Positions 43,442 through 53,157 of a stretch of DNA of 64,000 nucleotides are shown piece by piece. The DNA is from Pararoseomonas baculiformis (GTDB taxonomy: Bacteria > Pseudomonadota > Alphaproteobacteria > Acetobacterales > Acetobacteraceae), in the NCBI RefSeq assembly GCF_017813395.1, contig NZ_JAGIZB010000002.1:186001-250000 (forward strand). The letters are read 5' to 3'. How positions within the stretch are numbered: position 1 is the stretch's first letter; every line of letters starts with the position of its first letter. The position numbers and the translations under genes were made by a program. The notes under the pieces are model-generated. The model was not told the DNA's origin. It did not search any database and was given only the letters and a program-made list of their open reading frames with translations.

Positions 43442-43846
43442 GTGGCGAGGAGCTTTGGCGTGGTCGGCAGGATGGTCGCGGGCTTGCTCGCGCTGGTCCT
43501 GCTCGCGCTACCCAATCCGATCGCCCGGCATGGCTGGGCGGCCACCGCGCCGCATCATGCCCATGCCGAGCTTTGCCCCGGGGCTGCGGCGACGCATGGC
43601 GGCCATCAGCATGCGATGCCGCAGACGCAGCATGAGCATGCCGAGTGCGGCGGCGCCGTTGCGGGCAGCAGCCTGGGCTGCTGCGTCCCTGGGGCGTGTC
43701 CTCTCGGCGTGCCGGCGCTTCCTTCGGTTGATCCTGGGCCGGAGCCCTCGGCGGGAGAGAGGATCCACGCCTCTGCCGAGCCGATGCGCCGCCAACTCGG
43801 GATCGAGGTTCTTCCATCCCTTCCGCCACCCCGATCCATGGCCTGA
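43442..43846 (+). CDS. His/Cys-rich secreted protein, possible copper-linked
   Basis: A 134-residue protein. A signal-type N-terminus (VARSFGVVGRMVAGLLALVLLALP) has no clear cleavage pattern. It is followed by a His-rich stretch (APHHAHAELCPG, HGGHQHAMPQTQHEHAECGG) and a CCVPGAC pair. The rest is Pro-rich. The metal-binding look plus the CueR-like box and the DUF305 gene suggest a periplasmic metal protein. I recognise no named family; some resemblance to DUF2946-type proteins is possible. The GTG has an AGGA site eight bases upstream. Confidence 0.6.
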   Translation: MARSFGVVGRMVAGLLALVLLALPNPIARHGWAATAPHHAHAELCPGAAATHGGHQHAMPQTQHEHAECGGAVAGSSLGCCVPGACPLGVPALPSVDPGPEPSAGERIHASAEPMRRQLGIEVLPSLPPPRSMA

Positions 43847-43999
43847 CCGGGCCTCGGCCCGGTCCACGCCCGCGGGATCATCGCCCCGGCGCCACCATCG
43901 TTTTCAGGAATCAATGCCCCTTCCAGGGGCGCGGCAGCACCTTGGGCCATGGCACGGATGCTGGCCAGGCGTTGCGGCATGAGTGACGGGATCGGAAGA

Positions 44000-45190
44000 A
44001 TGTCCTCCATCATCACCACTCCGGCGGTTCGCGGAAGCATGGCGGGAGCATGGCGGCTCCGGCTGGCCATCACCGCGGGTGTCGCGGCAGCCGCTGTTCT
44101 CACCGCCACTCCCTCCTGGGCCCTCGTCGGCGAGGGGGAGGGCGAAGGCGCCGCACCCGTGGTTTCCCGCTCCTACAGCGTCGTGCGGCCGGAGAAGCTG
44201 GCAGCAGCGGTGAAGGCCGACCAGGACTATGTGGCTGGCATGCGGGCGCATCACGCGGGCGCCCTGACCATGTCGCAGGAGTACCTGGCGGCCCCGGATG
44301 CCAGCAGCCCGGCGCTGAAGGAACTGGCGCGCGCCATCATGCACAACCAGCGCTACGAGATCGCCGTGCTGGACGAGGTGGGTCGCCGTGTCGGCCAGGA
44401 GGCCACGGTGGTGAATCTCGGCTTCGCCCGCTTTGCGCTGCAGCCCGCCGCTTCCGAGGGGCTGGCGCAGCAGCTCCGGTATTCCAGGTATCCCGTGCCA
44501 GGCTTCCTGACCCCGATCCAGCGGGCCGACGCACCCGTGACCGAGCGGGATGTCCAGTTCGCCAAGGCGATGACAATCCACCACCAGGGCGCGCTCGACA
44601 TGGCCGCCGCCTATCAGGCGGACCCGAATGCGCGGAACAGCTTTCTCGGCCTCATGAACGTGGACATCGTCACGGACCAGGCCCAGGAGATTGCGCTGAT
44701 GCGGCGCGTGATCGCGGCCTATCCGGGCAACCCGGACGCGGTGCATGTTCCCGCTTCCATGATCCACGGCATGGAGGGCATGTCCCATGGTGGGCATGGA
44801 GCGCATGGTGCGGCGCCCTTCGCCACGCCGCCGGCTGGCCATGCCGGGCATGAGCCGGCCCATCATGGGCATGGGGCGGGGCAGATGGGGCAGGCGCCTC
44901 ATCACCCCACGGGCGGGGCGAGCCCGTCCGCCGACGGCCCGCGCCGCAGGCAGGGCGCCAGGCATGGCGATCATGGTGCCGGCCATTCCGGGCACCGCCG
45001 GAGCCAGGGGAGCCATGGTGCAAGCCATGCGGAACATGGTGCTGGGGGCAGGGAGCCTGGCGCGGGTCGCACAGCGCATGGGCCGCGCGGAGCAGGTCAC
45101 GCAGGGCATGCCGGGCACCATGGCAGCCATGGTGCTGGCCATCAGGGCCATGGCATGGCAACGCCGGCCAGCGGGCAGCACCGGCACTGA
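44000..45190 (+). CDS. DUF305 domain protein with a long His-rich tail
   Basis: A 396-residue secreted protein. After a signal peptide (region WRLRLAITAGVAAAAVLTATPSWA), two DUF305-type motifs are seen: MRAHHAGALTMSQ at residues 81-93 and MTIHHQGALDMAA at 191-203. A tail from about residue 255 is rich in His and Gly (HGGHGAHG, GHAGHEPAHHGHG, GHAGHAGHHGSHG). DUF305 proteins are linked to copper handling in several bacteria. Starts at 43949, 43979, 44000 and 44039 are all in frame; no strong ribosome site decides between them. Tail function is inferred. Confidence 0.85.
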   Translation: MSSIITTPAVRGSMAGAWRLRLAITAGVAAAAVLTATPSWALVGEGEGEGAAPVVSRSYSVVRPEKLAAAVKADQDYVAGMRAHHAGALTMSQEYLAAPDASSPALKELARAIMHNQRYEIAVLDEVGRRVGQEATVVNLGFARFALQPAASEGLAQQLRYSRYPVPGFLTPIQRADAPVTERDVQFAKAMTIHHQGALDMAAAYQADPNARNSFLGLMNVDIVTDQAQEIALMRRVIAAYPGNPDAVHVPASMIHGMEGMSHGGHGAHGAAPFATPPAGHAGHEPAHHGHGAGQMGQAPHHPTGGASPSADGPRRRQGARHGDHGAGHSGHRRSQGSHGASHAEHGAGGREPGAGRTAHGPRGAGHAGHAGHHGSHGAGHQGHGMATPASGQHRH

Positions 45191-45239
45191 CGGAATGGCC
45201 CGGCGCTCCCGGCTGCCGGGCCTTCCCCGAAGCTCCCGG

Positions 45240-45440
45240 ATGAAATCGCGCGCAGAGCTGCACCTTGCTGCCTGGAACCGGCTTCGGCTGACCCCGCCGC
45301 TATCGGCCTCTCGTCCCGGCGCCGGGGCCAGGTTGCGACGTTCCATCTTGCTGGAGGCGGTGATCGCCCTGCTCGTGCTTCTTGCGGCGGCGGAGATGGT
45401 TTCGTCCTCGCCGGACGAGGCGCTGCGCCCGGAGCGTTGA
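45240..45440 (+). pseudogene. C-terminal remnant of a copD-like copper resistance gene
   Basis: The 66 codons from the ATG at 45240 read LAAWNRLRLTPPLSASRPGAGARLRRSILLEAVIALLVLL (given here in two parts: LAAWNRLRLTPPL and LRRSILLEAVIALLVLL), which match the end of CopD: an (AA)xNRfRLTP helix end, then an RRS-hydrophobic last span. The rest of CopD is absent; upstream in this frame is only the shadow of the DUF305 tail. So it looks like a decayed fragment in the copper-type patch. The rest of 45191-45552 shows no other gene. Confidence 0.6.
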
Positions 45441-45552
45441 CACGGAGGCGCTGAGATGGCGGCGCAACGCGGTCGCGGCATGGCCGTTTAAAGCGGATGA
45501 TCTTCCCTTGCTGGTATCTCCGAGGCTGGCATCTCCGGGCAGCGCGCCGTTG

Positions 45553-46437
45553 ATGGCGAAGCCCGGCCCAAGCGCCTCCCTCGCGCGGCCGATCAAGAAC
45601 GCGATCACGTCCCGGGTGGTGGCGCTGTTCAATGACCGGGCGCGTGGCGAGAAGCCCGTCGCGCGGCGGCCGGACGGGCTTTTCGGTCCGGCTTCGGTCG
45701 CCTGGCGCGTGCACGGGGATGTCGCGACCATGATGGTCGGGGGCGTGGCCGGGCTGCTGCTGCAGATGCTGCACCCCGCCGTGCTGGCGGGGGTCTGGGA
45801 CCATTCCAACTTCCGCGCGGACATGCATGGGCGGCTACGGCGCACCGCACGCTTCATCGCCCTGACGACCTATGGCGGCCGGGAGGAGGCGGAGGCCGTG
45901 ATCGCGCGGGTGCGTGGCATCCATGACCGGGTGCGCGGCACCCTGCCGGAGGGAACGCCCTATTCCGCCAACGATCCGGCGCTGCTGGCCTGGGTGCATG
46001 TGACGGAGGCGGTCAGCTTCCTGGATGCCTGGATCCGCTATGCGGAACCGCGGATGAGCCGTGCCGACCAGGACCGGTATTTCGCGGAGATGGCACGGAT
46101 GGGGGAGGCACTCGGCGCCGATCCGGTACCACGGAACCGCGCCGAGGCGGAGCGGCTGATCGCCGCGATGCGCCCGGCGCTCCGCTGCGATTCACGCACG
46201 CGAGAGGTGGCGCGGCTGGTGCTGGGACAGAAGGCGCTGAACGCGGCAACCGAGCCCCTGCAGGTTCTCACGCTGCAGGCTGGGGTGGAGTTGCTGCCGG
46301 ATTGGGCGCGGCGGATGCACGGCCTTCCCGCGCCGGTGTTCAGCCGGCCCCTGATCCGCGCCGGCACGCTCGGCATCGCCCGGACCTTGCGCTGGGCCTT
46401 CGCGCGCGGGCCGGAGGCGGGCGCCTCAGGCGACTGA
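45553..46437 (+). CDS. MpaB/DUF2236-type oxygenase family protein
   Basis: A 294-residue member of the latex-clearing/MpaB-like DUF2236 family, which can bind heme. The core includes VAWRVHGDVATMMVGGVAGLLLQMLHPAVLAGVWDHSNFR, then LRRTARFIALTTYGGREEAEAVIARVRGIHDRVRG and WVHVTEAVSFLDAWIRY. The two His of LHPAV and WVHV are candidate heme ligands. The ATG at 45553 gives a typical start; the longer frame is not conserved in character. It overlaps the end of the convergent NUDIX gene by 12 bases. Confidence 0.85.
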   Translation: MAKPGPSASLARPIKNAITSRVVALFNDRARGEKPVARRPDGLFGPASVAWRVHGDVATMMVGGVAGLLLQMLHPAVLAGVWDHSNFRADMHGRLRRTARFIALTTYGGREEAEAVIARVRGIHDRVRGTLPEGTPYSANDPALLAWVHVTEAVSFLDAWIRYAEPRMSRADQDRYFAEMARMGEALGADPVPRNRAEAERLIAAMRPALRCDSRTREVARLVLGQKALNAATEPLQVLTLQAGVELLPDWARRMHGLPAPVFSRPLIRAGTLGIARTLRWAFARGPEAGASGD

Positions 46438-47145
46438 TTCGCGCTCCGGTGCGGCCACCCGCCCTGGCTGGCTAACCCTTTCGAGACGGCGCGTGTCCCG
46501 CCCCTGGTACCAGATCAGCGGCCGGCGCTGCCGTTCTGCCTCTGGCAGGGCCATGAGATCCCGGAACTCGCCCAGCACCTTGGCGGTGATCGGGGCCAGC
46601 TCATGGGGCGGGGTTTCGGTGATGGGGTAGAAGTCCAGGTGCTCCAGCTCGCCTGAGCCGGCCAGGCTGCCGGTCGCCAGTTCCGCCGGGGCGAAGAGGA
46701 AGCGGGCGTTGAAGCGGACCGGGCTCATCGCCGGGGTAAGGGCGCGGCAGAGATAGCGGAGCGGCGCGAGGTCGGCCCGCAGGCGCCCCGCTTCCAACTG
46801 CCCGAGAACGAGGCCGGTCTCCTCCTCCAGTTCCCGGATGGCGGCGATCCCGATGGCGCGGGCCAGGCGCGGGGCGGCGCGCAGCTCAAGGCAGCGGCGT
46901 GTCTGCGGGTCCAGCTCGGAGGCGGCTGGGGCGGTGCGGTCCTCCCGGTCCACGCGGCCGCCGGGGAAGACCAGGCGGCTGGGCATGAAGCGGTGCTTCG
47001 CGCTGCGCACCCCCATCAGCACTTCCAGGCCCCTGGGTCCCTCGCGCCAGAGAAGGAGCGTGGCGGCATCCCGCGGGCGGGCGGGCTTCTCCGGGCGGGC
47101 TTCGCCGGTGGCTGTGAAATCCGTCGGGCGCATTGGTGTGGGCAT
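46426..47145 (-). CDS. NUDIX hydrolase with an interrupted Nudix box
   Basis: A 239-residue protein. The box begins FPGGRVDRED at residues 60-69 and resumes at AAIRELEEETGL, residues 101-112. About 27 residues more than the standard GX5EX7REUXEE spacing lie between the halves. NUDT19-like CoA/acyl-CoA diphosphatases have a similar insert, so a CoA-type substrate is plausible. The ATG is 47145. It is divergent from the suf operon. Confidence 0.86.
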   Translation of the reverse strand: MPTPMRPTDFTATGEARPEKPARPRDAATLLLWREGPRGLEVLMGVRSAKHRFMPSRLVFPGGRVDREDRTAPAASELDPQTRRCLELRAAPRLARAIGIAAIRELEEETGLVLGQLEAGRLRADLAPLRYLCRALTPAMSPVRFNARFLFAPAELATGSLAGSGELEHLDFYPITETPPHELAPITAKVLGEFRDLMALPEAERQRRPLIWYQGRDTRRLERVSQPGRVAAPERESVA

Positions 47146-47324
47146 GGCGCCTCCTCTCGGCCGGTGTTGCGGCGCTTATAGGGCAGCGGAACCCCTTGGG
47201 CCCCAGCCGGGCCCATTGTGCCCCCGGCCTTCGGCGGCGGCCAGAGAGGCGGGGCGCGGCCGTTGTCCTAACCGAGAATCGCTCTCAACACCTTGTTTTC
47301 CGTGGTCACGGGGCTGTGGGCGCC

Positions 47325-47384
47325 TTGACAGTCGGGGGGCGGAGACGCATTTCCCGGCCATACCGGACCGCTGTGGTCTGGTAT
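47325..47384 (+). promoter_or_regulatory. suf operon promoter region with an IscR type 1-like dyad
   Basis: TTGACA at 47325-47330 is a good -35 box with a weak -10 17 bases later. At 47360-47384 a 25-base inverted repeat reads ATACCGGACC-GCTGT-GGTCTGGTAT (9 of 10 arm positions symmetric). It fits 19 of 25 positions of the E. coli IscR type 1 consensus (ATASYYGACTRWWWYAGTCRRSTAT). It ends 23 bases before the regulator's GTG. Autoregulation by the Rrf2 protein is inferred. Confidence 0.6.
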
Positions 47385-47407
47385 CCCCCTCAGCGGTCGG
47401 AATTCCC

Positions 47408-47881
47408 GTGCTGCGATTGTCGAAACTGGCGGATTACGCCGTCGTCCTCCTCGCCCGGCTCGGGCGGGAGGGCGGGCTGCATACCGTCCCATCCCTCGCC
47501 GTGGCGACCGGCATCGCCGAGCCGACGGTCGCGAAGGTGCTCCGCGCCCTCTCTCAGGGTGGGCTGGTGGAAGCGCAGCGTGGCGCCCGGGGCGGGCACC
47601 GGCTTGCGCGGCCCGTTTCGGAGATCCCGCTTTCCGAGGTGATCGTGGTGATGGATGGCCCGATCGCGCTGACGGCCTGCGTCGATGGCGCGAGCGGCGG
47701 CTGTGAGTCCGAACACCACTGCGCCGTGCGCGGCCGGTGGGACCCGGTGAACGAGGCCGTCCGCACCGCGCTCTCCACCATCAGCATCGCCGACCTGGCG
47801 CGGCCTTCCTGCAGCGAACTGCACCGCGCACCCGTTCTTCCCCCTGCTGCCCATGGGGCGGCCTCCGTGGCCGCCGAATAA
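47408..47881 (+). CDS. Rrf2 family iron-sulfur regulator of the suf operon
   Basis: A 157-residue Rrf2 protein of the SUF-linked type. The winged HTH covers about residues 1-65: [18 protein letters not shown], then [37 protein letters not shown]. Three cysteines (Cys in [19 protein letters not shown]) could bind an iron-sulfur cluster. It precedes sufB by 11 bases. A homologue in this position (SufR/IscR-like) represses suf genes when cluster supply is sufficient. The GTG start fits the family start; the longer frame does not. Confidence 0.9.
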   Translation: MLRLSKLADYAVVLLARLGREGGLHTVPSLAVATGIAEPTVAKVLRALSQGGLVEAQRGARGGHRLARPVSEIPLSEVIVVMDGPIALTACVDGASGGCESEHHCAVRGRWDPVNEAVRTALSTISIADLARPSCSELHRAPVLPPAAHGAASVAAE

Positions 47882-47892
47882 GGGACCCCGTC

Positions 47893-49392
<1,500 letters not shown>

Positions 49393-49393
49393 T

Positions 49394-50143
49394 ATGCTGC
49401 GCATCGAGAATCTGACCGCCGAGGTCGAGGGCAAGCCGATCCTCAAGGGCGTGACCCTGGAGATCCCGGATGGCGAGGTGCATGCCATCATGGGGCCGAA
49501 CGGCGCCGGCAAGTCCACGCTTTCCTACGCGCTTTCCGGGCGCGAGGGCTATGAGATCACCGGCGGCTCCGTGCTGCTGAACGGCCAGGACCTGCTGGAG
49601 ATGGAGCCCGAGGAGCGTGCGGCCGCCGGCCTGTTTCTCGCCTTCCAGTATCCGGTAGAGCTGCCGGGCGTCGGCAACGCGAACTTCCTGCGCACCGCGC
49701 TGAACGCCATCCGCCGCACGCGCGGCGAGGCGGAGGTGGATGCGATGCAGTTCCTGAAGCTGGCGCGCGCCCGCATGAAGGAGCTCTCCATGCCCGAGGA
49801 CATGCTGAAGCGCGGCGTGAATGTCGGCTTCTCCGGTGGCGAGAAGAAGCGGAACGAGATCCTCCAGATGGCGCTGCTCCAGCCGAAGATCGCCATTCTG
49901 GACGAGACGGATAGCGGCCTGGACATCGACGCGCTGAAGATCGTGGCCGATGGCGTGAATGCCATGCGCGGCCCGGCCTTCTCCGCCCTGGTGATCACCC
50001 ACTACCAGCGCCTGCTGAACCACATCGTGCCGGACCGGGTGCATGTGCTGGCCGATGGCCGCATCGTGGCTTCGGGCGGGCCGGAGCTGGCGCAGCGGCT
50101 TGAGGCCGAGGGCTATGCCGGCGTGCTGGAAGAAGCCGCCTGA
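49394..50143 (+). CDS. sufC: Fe-S cluster assembly ATPase SufC
   Basis: A 249-residue ABC-type ATPase. Walker A is GPNGAGKST near residue 36; the SufC signature region reads FSGGEKKRNEIL near 150 and Walker B is AILDETDSGLDIDAL near 171. ITHYQRLL is the H-loop. It drives the SufBCD scaffold. Starts just after sufB and is followed by sufD after 10 bases. Confidence 0.97.
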   Translation: MLRIENLTAEVEGKPILKGVTLEIPDGEVHAIMGPNGAGKSTLSYALSGREGYEITGGSVLLNGQDLLEMEPEERAAAGLFLAFQYPVELPGVGNANFLRTALNAIRRTRGEAEVDAMQFLKLARARMKELSMPEDMLKRGVNVGFSGGEKKRNEILQMALLQPKIAILDETDSGLDIDALKIVADGVNAMRGPAFSALVITHYQRLLNHIVPDRVHVLADGRIVASGGPELAQRLEAEGYAGVLEEAA

Positions 50144-50153
50144 GGGATATGAG

Positions 50154-51443
50154 ATGAACAGCGTGACCCCTTCCGGCAACGCGGCGGCCTTCGTGCACCG
50201 CTATGCCGGGCTGGCCGGGCGCCTGCCGGGGGCTTCCATCCCCGAGATCCGCAAGCTGCGCGAAGCCGCGGCCGAGACGCTGGTGGCGGGCGGCCTGCCC
50301 AGCCGCCGCGTGGAGGCCTGGCGCTACACCGACCTCACCCCGATGCTGCGCGCCGAGTTCCGCGAGGCGCTGACGGCGGTGGACGAGGCCGTGGAGCTGC
50401 CGGCCAAGCGGGCGGAGCGCCGCGCCGTCTTCGTCGATGGTCGCTTCCGCGCCGATCTCTCGGATCTGGATGGCCTCGTCGCGGGCTCGCTGGCCGAGGT
50501 GATCGAGACGGTGGCGGGACGCCTCAACAGCATCGCCTCCGCTTCCCAGCCCATGGTCACCCTGAACACCCTTCTCTTCGAGGACGGGCTGGTGCTGGAG
50601 GTGCCGGAGGGCACGGATGCCGGGCGGCTGGAACTGCTCTCCGTGGCATCCGGCGAAACCGCGAGCACCCTCCATCCGCGGCACCTGATCCGGCTGGGCC
50701 GCGGCGCGCAGCTGGTGCTGCTCGAGACGGCGCTTTCGGCGACCGGCGCACGGCACCTGCACAACCCGGTCTTCGAGATCGAGGTGGCCGAGGAGGCCAG
50801 GATCACCCATGTCCGCGTGCAGCGCGAGGCGGAGAGTGCCTATCACCTGGCGCATCTCGGCGTGCGCGTGGCCGAGGGCGGCGTCTATGACGGGTTCGTC
50901 CTGAATGCGGGCGGGCGGATCAGCCGCAGCGAAACGCATCTGGCGCTCAACGGCCCGAACGCGACCGCGCATCTGAACGGCGCGCAGCTCGTGGCCGAGG
51001 GACAGCTGGCCGACACCACGACGGCGCTGGACCATGCGGCGCCGAACTGCGCTTCGCGCCAGACTGTGAAGACGGTGCTGGCCGGACGTTCCCGCGGCGT
51101 GTTCCAGGGCAAGATCCTGGTGCGGCGCGAGGCGCAGAAGACCGATGGCTACCAGATGAACCAGGCGCTGCTGCTTTCGGAGGAAGCCGAGATCGACAGC
51201 AAGCCGCAGCTGGAGATCTACGCCGACGACGTGAAGTGCAGCCACGGCGCGACCGCCGGTGCGCTGGACGAGAACAGCCTGTTCTATCTCCGCTCCCGCG
51301 GCATTCCGGCGGGCGAGGCCCGCGCCATGCTGGTGCGCGCCTTCCTCCAGGAGGCGGTGGAGATCGTCGAGGACGAGCCGGCGCGCGAGGCGCTGGAGGA
51401 GGCGGTTTCCGCCTGGTGGGCCCAGCACGGGGAAGCTGCGTGA
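50154..51443 (+). CDS. sufD: Fe-S cluster assembly protein SufD
   Basis: A 429-residue SufD. Marks: RRVEAWRYTDLTPM near residue 44, the C-terminal beta-helix core with QTVKTVLAGRSRGVFQGKILVRREAQKTDGYQMNQALLLSEEAEIDSKPQLEIYADDVKCSHGATAGALDENSLFYLRSRG (listed here in pieces), and the VKCSHGAT Cys-His pair. It is SufB's partner. Its stop overlaps the sufS start (TGATG). Confidence 0.95.
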   Translation: MNSVTPSGNAAAFVHRYAGLAGRLPGASIPEIRKLREAAAETLVAGGLPSRRVEAWRYTDLTPMLRAEFREALTAVDEAVELPAKRAERRAVFVDGRFRADLSDLDGLVAGSLAEVIETVAGRLNSIASASQPMVTLNTLLFEDGLVLEVPEGTDAGRLELLSVASGETASTLHPRHLIRLGRGAQLVLLETALSATGARHLHNPVFEIEVAEEARITHVRVQREAESAYHLAHLGVRVAEGGVYDGFVLNAGGRISRSETHLALNGPNATAHLNGAQLVAEGQLADTTTALDHAAPNCASRQTVKTVLAGRSRGVFQGKILVRREAQKTDGYQMNQALLLSEEAEIDSKPQLEIYADDVKCSHGATAGALDENSLFYLRSRGIPAGEARAMLVRAFLQEAVEIVEDEPAREALEEAVSAWWAQHGEAA

Positions 51444-52696
51444 TGGACGGCACCGTGCGCCCCTCTTCTGCCCTGGCCTTCGACGTGCGGCGCGTGCGGC
51501 AGGATTTCCCGATCCTGTCTACCACGGTGCATGGCAAGCCACTGGTCTTCCTGGATTCCGGGGCCTCGGCGCAGAAGCCGCGCGCGGTGCTGGATGCGAT
51601 GCTCCGGATGATGGAGACGAGCTATGCCAATGTGCATCGCGGTGCCTATCACCTGAGCGAGGCCTCCACCGCAGCCTATGAGGCGGCGCGGGAGGCGGTG
51701 GCGCGTTTCCTGAACGCGCGCGACGTGCGGGAGGTGGTGTTCACCACCAACTCCACCGCGGCCATCAACCTCGTTGCCCATTCCTATGGGCGCGGGGTGC
51801 TGAAGCCGGGCCAAGCTGTCGTGGTGACCGAGATGGAGCACCACGCCAATTTCGTGCCCTGGCAGATGCTGGCCCAGGCGCATGGGATCGAGCTGCGCAT
51901 CGCCGACGTGACGGATGCGGGCGAGCTGGACATGGCGGACCTGGAGGCCAAGCTGGCCGATGGGAAGGTCGGGCTGGTTGCGGTCACCCATATGTCCAAT
52001 GTTCTGGGCACCGTGACGCCGGCGGCCCGGATCGCGGCGCTGGCGCATGCCAATGGCGCGAAGGTGCTGTTTGACGGATCCCAGGCCGTGGTGCACCGGC
52101 GGGTGGATGTGCAGGCGCTGGAGGCGGATTTTTACGTCTTCACCGGGCACAAGCTCTACGGCCCCACCGGCATCGGCGTGCTCTGGGGCCGGATGGAGCT
52201 GCTGGACGCGATGCCGCCATTCCTGGGCGGCGGCGACATGATTTCCGAGGTGACGCGCGAGGGCTTCCGGCCCGCGCCGGTGCCAGCCAAGTTCGAGGCC
52301 GGCACACCGCCTATCGTGGAGGCGGTCGGGCTGCATGCGGCGATCGACTATGTGAGCGCCATCGGGATGGATGCCATCGAGGCGCATGAGCGCGCGCTGG
52401 TGGACCAGGCCATGGCGAAGCTCTCGGCCATCGAGGATCTCACGCTGATCGGGCGTGCGCAGGACCGGGGCGGGGTGTTCTCCTTCGCCCTCGGCAATGC
52501 CCATGCCCATGATCTTTCCACCCTGCTGGACCGGGTGGGCATCGCTGTCCGGGCCGGGCGGCATTGCGCCGAGCCGCTGCATGTCCGGATCGGGCATGAC
52601 AGCACCTGCCGCGCCTCCTTCGGCCTCTACACGACGCATGAGGAAGTCGATTTCCTGGCGGAGGCACTGGCCTCGGCGCGGAGGTTCTTCACCTGA
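51443..52696 (+). CDS. sufS: Cysteine desulfurase SufS
   Basis: A 417-residue PLP enzyme of the group II class that supplies sulfur to the cluster scaffold. PLP Lys237 lies in FTGHKLYGPTG and the catalytic Cys375 in RAGRHCAEPLH. GGDMISEVT near residue 264 and FEAGTPPIVEAVGL near 284 are also typical. The N-terminal extension before VRQDFPIL is short. Overlaps sufD at the start and sufU at its end. Confidence 0.96.
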   Translation: MDGTVRPSSALAFDVRRVRQDFPILSTTVHGKPLVFLDSGASAQKPRAVLDAMLRMMETSYANVHRGAYHLSEASTAAYEAAREAVARFLNARDVREVVFTTNSTAAINLVAHSYGRGVLKPGQAVVVTEMEHHANFVPWQMLAQAHGIELRIADVTDAGELDMADLEAKLADGKVGLVAVTHMSNVLGTVTPAARIAALAHANGAKVLFDGSQAVVHRRVDVQALEADFYVFTGHKLYGPTGIGVLWGRMELLDAMPPFLGGGDMISEVTREGFRPAPVPAKFEAGTPPIVEAVGLHAAIDYVSAIGMDAIEAHERALVDQAMAKLSAIEDLTLIGRAQDRGGVFSFALGNAHAHDLSTLLDRVGIAVRAGRHCAEPLHVRIGHDSTCRASFGLYTTHEEVDFLAEALASARRFFT

Positions 52697-53157
52697 TGTT
52701 CGATGATCTGCGCGATCTCTACCAGGAGGTGATCCTGGATCACGGGCGCAAGCCGCGGAACTTCCGGCGGCTGGAAGCGCCCGACCTGAACGCACGCGGG
52801 GACAACCCGATGTGCGGCGATCGGATGGAACTGTTCCTGGGGATGGAGGGCGATCGCATTGCCGACGCGGCCTTCCAGGGCCGGGGCTGCGCGATTTCCA
52901 TGGCCAGTGCTTCGCTCATGACCGAGACGGTCAAGGGCAAGACGACCGCGGAAGCGCGGGAGATGGCCGCCAGGTTCCGCGAGATGGCCATGACGGGCAC
53001 CTGCCCCGAATGCGGCGGCGCGCTGGAGGAGGACATGGACCGTCTCCAGGCCCTTTCCGGCGTGCATGAGTTTCCCAGCCGCGTGAAATGCGCGACGCTG
53101 GCCTGGCACACCCTCAACACCGCCCTTGATGGCGGGAAGGAGGCTTCAAGTGAATGA
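52696..53157 (+). CDS. sufU: SufU-type sulfur-transfer / scaffold protein
   Basis: A 153-residue NifU-like protein of the SufU class. The three ligand cysteines are Cys40 (NPMCGD), Cys65 (GCAISMAS) and Cys132 (VKCATLAWHTL). The loop before the third Cys carries an extra CPEC pair (Cys103, Cys106) not typical of standard SufU. SufU usually binds zinc and takes sulfur from SufS. It overlaps sufS by one base (TGATG). Confidence 0.93.
   Translation: MFDDLRDLYQEVILDHGRKPRNFRRLEAPDLNARGDNPMCGDRMELFLGMEGDRIADAAFQGRGCAISMASASLMTETVKGKTTAEAREMAARFREMAMTGTCPECGGALEEDMDRLQALSGVHEFPSRVKCATLAWHTLNTALDGGKEASSE

Noticed and set aside
44760-45190. CRISPR-like repeat in the His-rich tail
   Set aside because: Repeats are short, irregular and coding (GHAGH). 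There are no uniform spacers and no cas genes.
44787-45239. Upstream part of the plus-strand frame ending at 45440
   Set aside because: It only mirrors the DUF305 tail; only the last 66 codons resemble CopD.
43904-45481. 525-codon minus-strand frame over the DUF305 gene
   Set aside because: The His-tail repeats keep all frames open. Signal peptide and DUF305 motifs are on the plus strand.
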